This document shows positions 10,681-23,700 of a DNA stretch of 64,000 bases, one piece after another. Every line of letters begins with the position of its first letter. The stretch's first letter is position 1. Both the position numbers and the translations under genes were made by a program. The DNA is from Turnera subulata. Its lineage: Eukaryota; Streptophyta; Magnoliopsida; Malpighiales; Passifloraceae. The DNA lies in the NCBI GenBank assembly GCA_028386065.3, contig JAKUCV010004528.1, positions 109,780 through 173,779 of the forward strand, in the 5' to 3' direction. The notes beneath the pieces were generated by a model, which made no database searches, was not told the origin of the DNA, and was given only the letters and a program-made list of their open reading frames with translations.

Positions 10681-10901
10681 TATTGTAAATATAGAGTAAT
10701 CATATGAAGAAAATTGTTGATGAAGAAGGAAAGAAGATGAAGAGGAGAAGAAGAAAGGAAAAATGCAGCCTTGCTCGGTTGTATATTTTCACTCACAATT
10801 ACTCTTGTGTATATTACATAATATATGGAAGAAAACAAAGAGGGGAAGATGGGCCAAGTTAGGTAGGTAGACATCCACAATAAAACACATGTTTTATAAC
10901 A
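10681..10901 (-). repeat. 3' LTR of decayed Copia element
   Basis: About 212 bp match the LTR-like copy at 25420-25630 (AGAAAATTGTTGATGAAGAA, ATGCAGCCTTGCTCGG, AGACATCCACAATAAAACAC). It is followed at 10902 by CTCCCCCTTGG, a polypurine tract on the minus strand, so this is the 3' LTR of a minus-strand element. The flank TTTAC at 10676-10680 equals TTTAC at 25631-25635. The outer terminus reads TATTGTAAATATAG, so the LTR ends in TA rather than CA. Confidence 0.65.
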
Positions 10902-13900
10902 CTCCCCCTTGGATGTCATTGTGTATTGGATAGAATACGCTTAGGGAGAACTGCCTCATTAAAAACCTTACCAAGAAAAACCCAGTGGGATAAAAACTTT
11001 GTGAAGGAAAAAAGAGTGCAGTGGGTATTCTACTCCCCCTCATTTTGGCCTCTCTTGATTTCTTGATATCATCGCATGCCAATCCTCTTTGTCAACTATT
11101 GGTTACATTTGCTTTGTCCGATTTCTTTTGATACGCCACTCCTTCAATGCAGGCAGCATTGTTTTCATTTGTTGTTGGAATGTCTTCCTCGCTATCTTGC
11201 TTTTGTGGTCACAATGATATAGCATCTTCATCGAACTTAGCCAAGCACTGTCTCGACTAGCTTCTGCATTATTTAAAGTGGTAGCAACAATACTTTGTTT
11301 TGTGCTTGCCATGATACTTCAGGTATTTGCTTTGCGCATTATGTGAATCAAATGTATGATCTGCATCTGCAAAACAAACTATTGTCTCCTTGGACTTACA
11401 AAGTTAAAATAATTACATGTCCATTATACTTCAAGATAATGGAGAGCTTCAGGCTTTATAGGAAAAATTAGAGCAAAAAGAAATTTTACTAACAAGTTTA
11501 TGACAAAGCTTCAGGCTTCATATTTCTAGCAAAATATATCGCACTATGATATGGCACTTCAGGACCATATGGTACTTCAGGACCAGTCTAATTCTTCTAT
11601 GAGATCTTTCATCTCAAGTTCTTTCTTAAAATATAGCGCTATATTTGGAAACATCTTCAGGAGTTCCAATAATATTTAGATCACAATAATAGTATCTAAA
11701 TCATAAATATAAGCAACAATAGTAATAAGTGTAAAAAATAGAGCATATATGCAAGAATAAGTGTACTATACATACTCAAACTTGGACTCAAACTTGATTT
11801 AAATCATGTAAAGAGCAACTTAGTTTAATTGAGTACATTCCCGGGAATTAGTTGCTTCATGCAACTTGAATCCTTCAGGGATTCTCATGTGTATGTCATG
11901 ACTTATAGATCCATAAAAATATAGGCTGTAAGAGCATTCATTAGATGCATTTCTAATTTCTTTTCATATAATGCCAGACTAAAAATAATTGCATCCACCA
12001 CTGGGGAGTATATCTCCTCACAATTAATATCGGGTCGTTGGGTGAAAACTTGTGTTACAAGCCGTACTTTATATCTCACTATTTCATTTTCTTTTCCGCA
12101 GAAATACCCATTTTATGACCGACCGATTTTTCACCATCTGGTGTACGGACTACAGGTCCGGAAAAAAATTCCTCGCTTTACAAGCGAGTCCAACACAACC
12201 TTAATTGCGTTTCTCTATTTTGGCCAATCATTCTGCGCCTACATTCACCAACAGATGTAGGTTCATGATCCTCATTTCATCTAGCGCTACTTTATAAATA
12301 AAACAAGTATTCAGTCGACGGTTATTTCACGTCGATTCCATCTTATTTCTGACACTGTAATTGAGATCTCATCATACTCATTTATTTCAGGTACCTGAGT
12401 TACTTCTAGAACTTTATCAATTGTGTCAGAAAAACCTCTTCTTGAGGACTTTTAACATGAACCTCTACTAGAGGTCATATTTTCTTTACTAGGGCTATCT
12501 TATCGCTTCGCTCCTTTTTCTCTATCGAGAATTTTATTTTATTTTGGAACCGAGTATATTCTATGCTTCTGGCGCACATCAGATTCATTTGCATTATTTG
12601 TTTTTCAGGAACATCAATTTGAACAGGAGCATATGCAGCTGGTATATAAGATTTGGTCACATTATTTAAATGTGTCTGGCAATTGCATATCAATTTTCCT
12701 ACAAATGAATCATCTTTTTGAACTTCAGGTTCATACTAATTTGTTTGAGGATCATCAATCATACATTGATAATGCATTTCAATAATATCTTGATCTAGCT
12801 GCTTATTTTCTCCCCCTGATGTTGGGTATACACACATATCGAATTAACAATAAGCAATCTTGCTATAAATGAATCTCCAATCTTTTAGTCAATAGTTTCA
12901 ATAATCGTTGTAATTGATGGAGATTTTTATACCCAACATCTATTCCCAACCTTCTTTAAGGACCAGCTTTACTATGCAGTGGCGGAGCATTTTATACTAT
13001 ACAACTAACGGTCCGAAGATGGGAGTTACTAGGTTCGTGACCAAGAACCAATTAAATTGGGAGACCTTATGATAACTTATTGGCATGATGCACACGAGTG
13101 TTGCTGCATGTAAAATACCATTTTCTCAAATAGTCATTTCATCAATGGTCCTGCAATCAACTGTCAATGTTCCCCCAGATCTATTTGGGTTTATTTCCAA
13201 TAATATACATTATCCATTGAAGAAATATACCAGCATTATTTAGACATATAGTCTAATAACATAAGGAGGAATATGTACCCGCAAGTGGCTTAATCATTAA
13301 AATAAGTACGCACAATGCCAACTTGCGTCACACAATAGACCATCTAGTCGATGCATCGTAAAAATTACCTAGATGGTCAACACAGCGGATTAGTCCGCGT
13401 ACATGTCCCTGAATTATTTCCAAACTTGCTGGTGATTCTAGGCCAACCTCATCTTAGGAAGGCCGAACAATTAATTTTCGCAGCAAACAAACTCATAGAA
13501 ATTCATTGATTGTAAAAATTTCTGGTTTTTTAATAAATAATCAAATAAATTTCGTGCATCATTATTGATCCAGGATGGCTCAACCGGTCATGCCAAACAA
13601 TAAATCAACAAACCAACTTCAAGTTGGTGCCAGCTTCAGGCTGCTATATGTGCCAGCTTCAGGCTGCTATATGTGTCAGCTTCAGGCTGTTATATATGTG
13701 TCAGCTTCAGGCTGTATATGATAACTTAAGGAAATTATTTACCAGCTGTAAATTACATTTCTATCAGCCAACTTCTAGTTGGCCTCAATTTCGGGCTGTG
13801 CAAACCGTGTATTTAATAACTTAAAAATACTAGCTTCAGGCTAGTGCATTCCAGCTTCTGCCTGGATATGGTAAGTTTCAATTACTCGAATATTTATATA

Positions 13901-15346
13901 GCACAATCTAAAGAATAACGCTGGTAAACTTTTCACAACTTGTTTGTTAGCTACAACAATAGCCTTTTTAATATAGAGATATTCATCATCTCATTCACAT
14001 ATCGTCTCAATACAATATTTGCTCGAAAGTGAGAGAGCAGAACTCATTTTTCATAGTTTATTCATCTGAGGTGCAACAACATTCACATACAGTTTTCCAC
14101 GTTTAATAACACTGCCCCTTGAATGCTGTTGCACTTTGGGTAGGAGAAATTTTGCTCTTCAGGAATATAATAAAATTCAAGCTCTTCCAGAGTATAAACA
14201 TTTTACTCTTCTGGAGCACGTTATACTATAATATAACTTGTGCTCTTCCGGAGTTTAATATATATTCTTCTAGAGCGCAGTAAACGTATGCTCTTCTAGA
14301 GCATATTAATCATCTTCTCATTTTGAGGTTGTACAATCATATATTACTTATGAATAATTTCCGTTTATTAAATACGGAATATGTCATCGCATTGTCTTCA
14401 GGACAAATGCCAGATTCATTATTCTAGTAACAATAGTTTCATGTTCATATTAGAAATTTAGCAATAATAACAAGCATGAAATAAACATAATGTAAAAATA
14501 TAAAAATTAATAATAAAGCTGAACATAAAATAAAATCATTCAATATCGGCTTATACCTTCAGGGTATATTGGCTTACACCTTCAGGTTAAGCAATGGTTT
14601 CATCAATATTAGATTTTCCCTTCAGGGACATTTGATAACCATTTACTCGATGCCTTGTTATAAGGCCTGTTTGTGTCCAATCGAATGTTCATCAAAATTA
14701 TTACATACAATCACATTCACTTCAGGGAATGGAGCAGAGCCAATTCGACGGGATCCATAATTTCTTTTTATTACTGTAAGTGGGAGTTTCTGTACTCTTC
14801 AAGAGTGTAGATATATGATGATCATAGTAAAGCATGCGTTCTTCAGGAACGTATTCAAACTTATGCTCTTCTGGAGCGTATAAATCTTTTCTCATTTTGA
14901 GATTGTACATGTTATGTAAAATAGTTGACATCCATACATATAACTCTCCCCTATGGATGTCAATTTGCATTGTCTCAAGGACAAATGTCTGAGCCATTAT
15001 TCTACAAACGATTATAATAACAGTAAGTAAACACAATAAATAAAATATAACAAATAATAATTAAATAGAACATAAAATAAAAACATTCAATAAAAATAAC
15101 TTGCTCCTTCAGAGTAAGCAGGAACAATATCCATCTTCTAGTGGTCGTATAATATCCATCTTCTGGTGGTCATATCTTTTCTTCAATTTCCTTCAAAGAT
15201 CTGCGGGATCTTTTGGCAGTAAGACATCCAGTCTTTACTTTATTTTCCCCCCTTTTTTTTTAATTGCGTCTTTCAGACGATTTGCATTTAAATACATTCA
15301 ATGCCCATAACAAATTTCTTCCGGAAATTCTATAGGGCCTCCAATT
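10902..15346 (-). pseudogene. Decayed Copia internal region (pol remnants)
   Basis: The minus strand around 12170-11860 reads, with frameshifts, VRYKARLVTQ.FTQRPDIN..EIYSPVVDAI and later MHLMNALTAYFYGSI..DIHMRIPEG: the Copia RT start with the YSPVxDAITF and TAYLYGS motifs. Upstream (12.3-15.3 kb) corresponds to the RT/integrase side but is too damaged to assign; CTTCAGG-centred and CTCTTC-TGGAGC-centred short repeats are scattered through it. No long ORF survives. The Tekay-like element inserted at 15347-15351 (CAAGC). Confidence 0.6.
13628..13720. repeat. Short tandem repeat (period 23-25 bp, 4 copies)
   Basis: CAGCTTCAGGCTG recurs at 13631, 13654, 13677 and 13702, separated by TATATGTG-type spacers. 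It lies in the decayed Copia, where isolated CTTCAGG motifs are also common, so the array probably grew from that internal sequence. Confidence 0.8.
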
Positions 15347-15351
15347 CAAGC

Positions 15352-18300
15352 TGAAGCGCCCCGACCCGTATTTACCGCACACGGTAAACACGTGCCGGAA
15401 CTGTGACGACCCAACCAATCAAACCCAGCATACAGTGTATAAAACATAAACCCTGGCTCAACAGCCCAAAAATATAAACAACAATATGGCCCTACGGCCC
15501 AACATCAGTAACATCATAACTGGCCCAACGGCCCAACAACAATAATAATCAGCACAGCGGAAGACTTAACAAAATGCACAGCGGAAGACTTAAGACTCAC
15601 ATGACAACATATGCAAAGCCCAATGCAACTAATGGAACCGAGTCCTGTCCAAGGGATGACGCCGTAGCCTGTCTGGAATGCAATATACCTGAACAACAAA
15701 TAACTCAACCTACGGGAAGAAAGCCCGCAGGTGAGGGGTGAGTCCGAAGTGCCCACCGGGTAAACCCATAAGCAAATATACATATACAAACACCGTAAAT
15801 AATCCAAGTCACAACTCAACAATTAACCAAGGTTCTCACGAACCTTAAATACGCACTGGTGATTCTAGACACGCTATTCCAATTTTATTATCAGGGCCCC
15901 TATCACAAACTAAATGATAGCCGTCGCCTGGTAGTCAAGCTAGCTAGCCCGTGGACCCCGCCCTGGTACCTTCACGTAAAACTGGCACAGACAGGGAGCA
16001 GACCCCAAGCACACTCTCCCCCAGCACCATAAATCAGACTACCATCTGGCTGTTCCAACATTTAACTGTGACTCACTAGATGTCTAAGTGTATTCAATTT
16101 TATTATTTCCTTTTTCCTCGACTGGTTATATCCACAATCCCAACATCATCAATTATATCAACGGCAACAATAATTTCAACAACATCAACGACAACAATTA
16201 TCAACATAATTCATCACACAACAAACCACACACAGCCACAAAGTATCATACCAGCATCATTGGACACAGAAAGCAAACAGCAACTTGATAACACGGGATG
16301 TAAATAAATATTTACTTAACCTCACCTTAGCCGATTATCAAATACGGAATCCTCAACAGGTTCCCAAGCCGGTTCCACAGGATCTGCTCGATATCGACTC
16401 CTATATAACAAATAACAAATGCACACATAAGATGCACATAATAGGAATGCTATGATGCCATAAATTGTAAATTAAACCCCCCTTCGGTTATACTGCATAA
16501 AATTTATCTTTAATCGTTTTTAATTCCTTTTTCGAAAATAAAAATATATCGTACGTATATCCGAATATAATTTCACTACCATACTTTAATTAAAATTCTT
16601 TTTCAAATACATTTTCATAAGATAATTATAATTTCCCACAATAATAATTATTGTAATTTTTTCCTGGAATTTATAATATATATATATATATTTTCCATAA
16701 ATATTACACTTGACAAAATATAATTGCTAAATATTATTATTATTATTTATTTATTTTTAGGAAATCATTTTCCAAAGGATTTCACAACTTCCTAGAAAAA
16801 CAACAACTCGTATATAATTTTCCAGATTATTTATAACATGCTAAACACATAATAATAATTCTCAAAACAAAATATAATTATCTTTAATTTCAAAGAATCA
16901 AGTATATATATATACATTTTTATATTTATATTTTTTTTTAAAATACCAAAATCCTTACTAATAGGTTTTCCCAAAAATACTTACCATATTAATTTTTCTC
17001 CAGAAAATATACTTGATTTTTTTTAATCTAATTTTATTTAACTTATTATCATTATTTATTTATCATTCCTATTATTAGGCAGGCTGGGCCATGAACAATG
17101 GGCCATTCAAGTCCATACCCAAGCCCATGTTCCAGCCCACCCACACACACATACACAAGCATAGCCCACACAACACAGCCCATCGTGGCCCAACCACAAC
17201 CTCAGCCCACTACTTAAAATCCCCAGCCCGAAACCTTGAGTCCAAAACCAAACCCAACCCACAAAACAACCCACAAACCCCAACCCAGCAACCAAACCCT
17301 AGAGGATTCGGGCCAAACCCGTCACAAACGGGTCGACCCGCGTCTTCTCCATCTCATGGCTCACCTTGGGTGAGTTCCGGCAGCGGCGCAGAGGAACGGA
17401 GGTGGCGAGGTGCGAGCACAGCCCGACGGGGACGACGGCGACGTGCAGACGGCTCGGGTGGCGGTGTCGACTCGTTGCAGAGGAGGAAGAGAGGGACCCC
17501 GGGCTGGCGGCTTCACGTCGGGTCTCCTAGAATGGTGGCGAGCAGTGGTCGGCACCGGCGGCGCTGCTGCAAGGGAAAGGGAAAGAGGAGGCCGTCGGGT
17601 CGTGGTGTGCAACGGCGGTCGTCCTGGTGGGGATGCATGCGTGGAGAGGTGGCGGCGGGTTTGGTGTTTGGTGGCGACCTCGGGTCGCACGCGAGGAGGG
17701 AGGAGGAAGGAGGAGGCGGTGGCGATGATCTCAGGGCAGCTGGACTGCAGGTCTGTGGTGGCTTGGGTTCGTCCGGTGGCGGCGCATGTGAGGACGGTGG
17801 CAGGGAAGGGAAGGGAAGAAAGGAAGAGGAAGATAGGGGAAAATGGAGTGTGAGTCGGTAGGGGAGAGGAGGAAAAATGGAGAGAAAAGGATGGGACAAA
17901 GAAAGAAAAAAAGAAACAAAAGAAAAATGGGGAAGGGAACAAGTGTTCACGGGAAAGAAAAAAAGAGAAAGGAAAAGAGAGTGGGCCGGTTGTCACGGGC
18001 GAAGGCGGGGAAGACGACAGGGAGAAGAGGAAAGGGAAAAAAAAAGAAAGAAAAGAGAAAAGAAAAAGAGAAAAGGAAAAGAAGAGAAGAAAGGAAGAAG
18101 ACAAGGGCAAAGTCGTAATTTTCCGTCCCGAGTCCGAAAATATGACTTGGGCTCGGAAAATCCGATTAATCCTCCTGAACGTCGTCCAAGTCTCGGAACG
18201 GGAAACCGAGGCTCGGTTAGTTAGGAAGAGACTCCCGAGCGCGGGGAAACTCTCGGTTTTGAAAAAAAATGACTCCCGATTTACCGTAATTAATTACCCA

Positions 18301-18380
18301 AGAGTAATTCAATAGCAAATCATGGTAAGACAATTTCTACAGTCCCGGTAAAAATCAAAAATTTTACCCGGGCTGTTACA
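15352..18380 (-). repeat. 3' LTR (left copy) of the Tekay-like element
   Basis: 3029 bp. A GC- and purine-rich core lies at about 17340-18110, with AT-rich flanks and ATATATATAT at 16677. ORFs of 60-256 codons inside it are low-complexity (Gly/Arg, Lys/Glu or Ser/Pro depending on frame) and are mirrored in the right LTR, so they are composition effects and not genes. An AATGGGCC..AGCCCA-rich segment at 17080-17220 is typical of these LTRs. Confidence 0.85.
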
Positions 18381-18400
18381 TTCTCCCCCCTTAAAAAGAA
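18381..18400 (-). other. Polypurine tract of the Tekay-like element
   Basis: The minus strand reads TTCTTTTTAAGGGGGGAGAA immediately before the LTR start TGTAAC. It would prime plus-strand cDNA synthesis and fixes the element's orientation as minus. Confidence 0.8.
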
Positions 18401-18523
18401 TTTCGTCCCCGAAATTCCGTCTTATCCGTGGGTCCTACCACGATAAGTTTCTGGCTCACTCTGCCAGGTGTCCAAACTCAACATGAGATACCGCTTATGC
18501 CCTTAAGCGACATCTCATCCGCT

Positions 18524-18531
18524 TATAAATA
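18524..18531 (+). promoter_or_regulatory. TATA-like box of the antisense minigene
   Basis: TATAAATA lies 36 bp upstream of the ATG at 18567, on the strand opposite to the host LTR element. A transcript starting about 30 bp downstream would have a very short leader. Prediction from sequence alone. Confidence 0.4.
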
Positions 18532-18566
18532 CCAAACCCTCATGACCGGCGTACTCACACACAGTC

Positions 18567-18944
18567 ATGGACTCTCCACTGAGATCAAGGACAACTTCAG
18601 ACTCCGAAAACAACAGCTACATCGGCGGCAAAGCCTTCCCGACAAGCTCTGATGATGAACCTCCGAAGAAGCGCTTCAAGACCAACATCATCGGCCTGAA
18701 GGAGCACATGGTCGTTTCCCCAAAACGACGGAAGAAGCGAGCTCCCAAGAAAACTGAAGATCGCATGGGCAAGGCGGTGGCTGAGAGCAGCACTCCGCAG
18801 CAGAAACTGACGCAACTGAACTTCTCGCTGAAGAAGATCAGCTCGGCGGTAGCACAAATAGAACTGGCGTGCATGGAGCTCTTTCCTCACATGGAAAATG
18901 CCAAGAAGATTGTAAAAGATCTAGAGAAGCAAGTAACTCCATAG
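18567..18944 (+). CDS. Antisense ORF (125 aa) inside the long-LTR element, basic nuclear-like protein
   Basis: The ATG follows a TATA-like box; after the TAG come AATAAA signals at 18980-18989, so the unit looks like a complete small gene. The protein starts Ser/Asp-rich, then has PPKKRF and SPKRRKKRAPKK (residues about 32-65), strong candidate nuclear localisation signals. Its C-terminal half is a Leu/Ile/Lys-rich probable helix (LTQLNFSLKKISSAVAQI). I recognise no family. It is antisense to the LTR element, next to its polypurine tract. Extra antisense ORFs are known in some plant Ty3/gypsy elements, so it could be an element-encoded accessory gene or a captured host fragment. The frame is open with no low-complexity bias. 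Confidence 0.5.
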   Translation: MDSPLRSRTTSDSENNSYIGGKAFPTSSDDEPPKKRFKTNIIGLKEHMVVSPKRRKKRAPKKTEDRMGKAVAESSTPQQKLTQLNFSLKKISSAVAQIELACMELFPHMENAKKIVKDLEKQVTP

Positions 18945-18979
18945 GGAGTACTTCTTCTCCTGTTGTAAACCTTTATTAA

Positions 18980-18989
18980 AATAAATAAA
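18980..18989 (+). terminator. Polyadenylation signal-like AATAAATAAA
   Basis: Two overlapping AATAAA hexamers lie 35 bp after the stop codon of the antisense ORF, consistent with a near-upstream poly(A) element. Confidence 0.35.
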
Positions 18990-19795
18990 ATGAGTTCCCT
19001 TTTAAATCAAAATTCTCTTATGTTAAGAAATCTTATGTCAAATGGAAAAATAAAACGTCTCAAAGTAAAACAAAAATCAATAATAAGCATATAAAATCAA
19101 ATCTTAAGAAATTAAAAATAAAACTCGTTTAACAAAATTAAAACAAAAAGAAATCAAAACCAAAACATATTTTCATGAACGGTGCTCATATCGGACGTGA
19201 ACATCCACGCACCCATGAAACGTAACGTACAACTAACGGTGACGTCGGTTAACCTCGTGAAGAAGATACCCCGTTAACTCGGAAGGCGATGATCACGAGC
19301 ACGTCCTGTGTCCCTCGAAAGAAACGTTACCCACTTGTTCTCGAAATTCCGCATAAGCCAAAAACGTCTGAAAAAGCTCGTATCTCTCCACGATGTCCGA
19401 ACAGCTGTAAACTCGTCGCACATGCACTCTACTCGAGGTACGGTCCCATCCGTCTAGCCTCAACGGTCACGAATGCATGTGATAAAAGATGCAAGAAAAA
19501 TATAGTAAGACCATAAAAGAAAAGACAAGGTAGCCAGAGCGAAAGAAAATCATGTGATGGAAAAGCCTGAAAAACTCTGGCATGGGTCCGAAAAACGCGT
19601 AAAGCAATAAATGCAAGCAACGGTAAAATTCAAAAGCAAAATCTTGAAAATCAAAAACAATAAACACGCTCCCCATAAGAGTATAAAAGAAGGAGCGATG
19701 AAGTGTAAATCACCAAAAGCATAAAAAGCAACAAAACGCTCAGAAAAACAAAACACAACGCTCCAAAAACAAAATACTCACTCGCTCAAACACGA

Positions 19796-20517
19796 TGCCT
19801 GCTCCATCTTCAGTCTTCTTCGTCGAAGGTGCCAATCTCGGCAGAAGGAATCGTCTAGCATACAGCATGGTCAACGAACGTACTGAAGAGCTACCGAACG
19901 AGCTCGGCAGGATGCCGCGACTAGTCTTCGTCGACGAGCTCTAATCGTCGCGGTTCTTCGTCACTCCAATGGAAGAGGTGTTCTTCCTAGAGGATCGCGG
20001 CACTCTGAGGACCTCCTACTACGGCTCAGCAAACTCCGTGATGTTCTTCATCTCGGATAGGCTTCAAGAGTTCAACTTGGAGTCCACTTGCCAGACTGTG
20101 GAGCAAGGCGCTTACTACCAGCTCTCAATGACAGCCCAGAGCATACCCAGAATGACTCGGCTACCTCCAACCTGGCCAAAGGTACGGCTACTGGTGTGGA
20201 ACTGCAGAGGAGTGGCAAGGCGTGCCCAAGAATTCTCGCGTACTTTGAGGGATCTGAAGAACCAGTACAAGCCGAACATGGTTCTTCTGACGGAGACGCA
20301 GTGGCAACCGCGTGACGATCACGGTCTGATTCCACTCAATTCCCTCAAGCTAACCGGTTCGAGATTCCTGGCCAGCGCGACAGAGGCGGCATGTGGTTCT
20401 CTTGGAGCGACAGAGTCACGGTCAACGTCAACAGTGACGCAAACAGTTTCCGTGTCAACGTCGTTGCGAACCGTTAAATGTATTTTTATTTTTATAAAAT
20501 ATAAAAAATCGTTGTAA
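19796..20517 (+). pseudogene. Antisense coding relic carrying the start of a LINE-type endonuclease
   Basis: An ORF from ATG 19796 to TAA at about 19939 is followed by an ORF from 19969 to 20517. The second contains KVRLLVWNCRGVARRAQEF and NMVLLTETQ, the N-terminal strand and ETQ motif of the exonuclease-endonuclease-phosphatase domain of plant LINEs. The domain then stops after about 60 residues, so no catalytic unit remains. It is antisense to the LTR element and just inside its primer-binding site. I read it as a captured fragment fused to unknown sequence. The intervening 18990-19795 is unassigned, with no recognisable gene. Confidence 0.5.
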
Positions 20518-20767
20518 TATTTTCCTTTTTATAAAATATCAATGTAATGTTTCCCTTTGTATTATCAGTATTTGCAATATTAATAATATTTGTATTTTCG
20601 CATATTATGGCATCATTACCTCTTATGTGTATGTTCTGCGATAGCTGGCGTCCCTCGACTGGATCCATAATGCACTAACTAAATGATGTAAAATAATAAA
20701 CAACTGGAGCGAACTATGCAAACAAGGACACAAACACACAAAGACTGCCCAACAAGACCTAACGCCC

Positions 20768-20779
20768 GCTCCGCTACCA
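20768..20779 (-). other. Primer-binding site of the Tekay-like element
   Basis: TGGTAGCGGAGC on the minus strand, 3 bp inside the LTR end. It differs from the usual initiator-Met complement TGGTATCAGAGC at three positions. The same string follows the 5' LTR of four other elements here. Confidence 0.7.
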
Positions 20780-20782
20780 AAA

Positions 20783-23700
20783 TGAAGCGCCCCGACCCGT
20801 ATTTACCGCACACGGTAAACACGTGCCGGAACTGTGACGACCCAACCAATCAAACCCAGCATACAGTGTATAAAACATAAACCCTGGCTCAACAGCCCAA
20901 AAATATAAACAACAATATGACCCTACGGCCCAACATCAGTAACATCATAACTGGCCCAACGGCCCAACAACAATAATAATCAGCACAGCGGAAGACTTAA
21001 CAAAATGCACAGCGGAAGACTTAAGACTCACATGACAACATATGCAAAGCCCAATGCAACTAATGGAACCGAGTCCTATCCAAGGGATGACGCCGTAGCC
21101 TGTCTGGAATGCAATATACCTGAACAACAAATAACTCAACCTACGGGATGAAAGCCCGCAGGTGAGGGGTGAGTCCGAAGTGCCCACCGGGTAAACCCAT
21201 AAGCAAATATACATATACAAACACCGTAAATAATCCAAGTCACAACTCAACAATTAACCAAGGTTCTCACGAACCTTAAATACGCACTGGTGATTCTAGA
21301 CACGCTATTCCAATTTTATTATCAGGGCCCCTATCACAAGCTAAATGATGGCCGTCGCCTGGTAGTCAAGCTAGCTAGCCCGTGGACCCCGCCCTGGTAC
21401 CTCCACGTAAAACTGGCACAGACAGGGAGCAGACCCCAAGCACACTCTCCCCCAGTGCCTAAAAATAATAATCGGTACAGACAGGGAGCAGACCCCAAGC
21501 ACACTCTCTCCCAGCACCATAAATCAGACTACCATCTGGCTGTTCCAACATTTAACTATGACTCACTAGATGTCTAAGTGTATTCAATTTTATTATTTCC
21601 TTTTTCCTCGACTAGTTACTACATCTCTATCATCCAACCGTTATCTCATTATCCCGAGCAGGCTCGCAGCCTCTCCGCTCGTCTGGATAATAACCAATAC
21701 CAAACTGTCATCACATAATAGTACCCCCGGTACTCAACTCACACAATTCTACCGTCAACAACTACAATAATCTTACTTATATCCACAATCCCAACATCAT
21801 CAATTATATCAACGGCAACAATAATTTCAACAACATCAACGGCAACAATTATCAACATAATTCATCACACAACAAACCACACACAGCCACAAAGTATCAT
21901 ACCAGCATCATTGGACACAGAAAGCAAACAGCAACTTGATAACACGGGATGTAAATAAATATTTACTTAACCTCACCTTAGCCGATTATCAAATACGGAA
22001 TCCTCAACAGGTTCCCAAGCCGGTTCCACAGGATCTGCTCGATATCGACTCCTATATAACAAATAACAAATGCACACATAAGATGCACATAATAGGTATG
22101 CTATGATGCCATAAATTATAAATTAAACCCCCCTTCGGTTATACTGCATAAAATTTATCTTTAATCGTTTTTAATTCCTTTTTCGAAAATAAAAATATAT
22201 CGTACGTATATCCGAATATAATTTCAGTACCAAATTTTAATGAAAATTCTTTTTCAAATACATTTTCATAAGATAATTATAATTTCCCACAATAATAATT
22301 ATTGTAATTTTTTCCTGGAATTTATAATATATATATATATATTTTCCATAAAATATTACACTTGACAAAATATAATTGCTAAATATTATTATTATTATTT
22401 ATTTATTTTTAGGAAATCATTTTCCAAAGGATTTCACAACTTCCTAGAAAAATAACAACTCGTATATAATTTTTCAGATTATTTATAACATGCTAAACAC
22501 ATAATAATAATTCTCAAAACAAAATATAATTATCTTTAATTTCAAAGAATCAAGTATGTATATATATACATTTTTATATTTATATTTTTTTTTAAAATAC
22601 CAAAATCCTTACTAATAGGTTTTCCCAAAAATACTTACCATATTAATTTTTCTCCAGAAAATATACTTGATTTTATTTAATCTAATTTTATTTAACTTAT
22701 TATCATTATTTATTTATCATTCCTATTATTAGGCAGGCTGGGCCATGAACAATGGGCCATTCAAGTCCATGCCCAAGCCCATGTTCCAGCCCACCCACAC
22801 ACACATACACAAGCATAGCCCACACAACACAGCCCATCGTGGCCCAACCACAACCTCAGCCCACTACTTAAAATCCCCAGCCCGAAACCTTGAGTCCAAA
22901 ACCAAACCCAACCCACAAACCCCAACCCAACAACTAAACCCTAGAGGATTCGGGCCAAACCCGTCACAAACGGGTCGACCCGCGTCTTCTCCATCTCATG
23001 GCTCACCTTGGGTGAGTTCCGGCAGCGGCGCAGGGGAACGGAGGCGGCGAGGTGCGAGCACAGCCCGACGGCGACGACGGCGACGTGCAGACGGCTCGGG
23101 TGGCGGTGTCGACTCGTTGCAGAGGAGGAAGAGAGGGACCCCGGGTTGGCGGCTTCACGTCGGGTCTCCTCGGAATGGTGGCGAGCAGTGGTCGGCACCG
23201 GCGGCGCTGCTGCAAGGGAAAGGGAAAGAGGAGGCCGTCGGGTCGTGGTGTGCGACGGCGGTCGTCCTGGAGAGGTGGCGGCGGGTTTGGTGTTTGGTGG
23301 AGACCTCGGGTCGCACGTGAGGAGGGAGGAGGAAGGAGGAGGCGGTGGCGATGATCTCAGGGCGGCTGGACTGCAGGTCTGTGGTGGCTTGGGTTCGTCC
23401 GGTGGCGGCGCGTGTGAGGACGGTGGCAGGGAAGGGAAGGGGAGAAAGGAAGAGGAAGATGGGGAAAATGGAGTGTGAGACGGGTAGGGGAGAGGAGGAA
23501 AAATGGAGAGAAAAGGATGGGACAAAGAAAGAAAAAAAGAAACAGAAGAAAAATGGGGAAGGGAACAAGTGTTCACGGGAAAGAAAAAAAAGAGAAAGGA
23601 AAAGAGAGTGGACCGGTTGTCACGGGCGAAGGCGGGGAAGACGACAGGGAGAAGAGGAAAAGGAAAAAAAAAAAAGAAAGAAAAGAGAAAAGAAAAAGAG

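Noticed and set aside
13628..13720. Possible CRISPR-like spaced repeats
   Set aside because: Units are contiguous with near-identical spacers, in a decayed plant Copia; a simple tandem repeat explains them.
15514..15822. 102-codon minus-strand ORF, repeated at 20945-21253
   Set aside because: Near-identity is explained by the two LTR copies; there is no start context, domain or codon signal of a gene.
17091..18224. Long plus- and minus-strand ORFs (up to 256 codons) in the GC/GA-rich LTR core
   Set aside because: They are low-complexity (Gly/Arg, Lys/Glu or Ser/Phe/Pro by frame), overlap on both strands, and recur in the other LTR because the LTR itself is duplicated.
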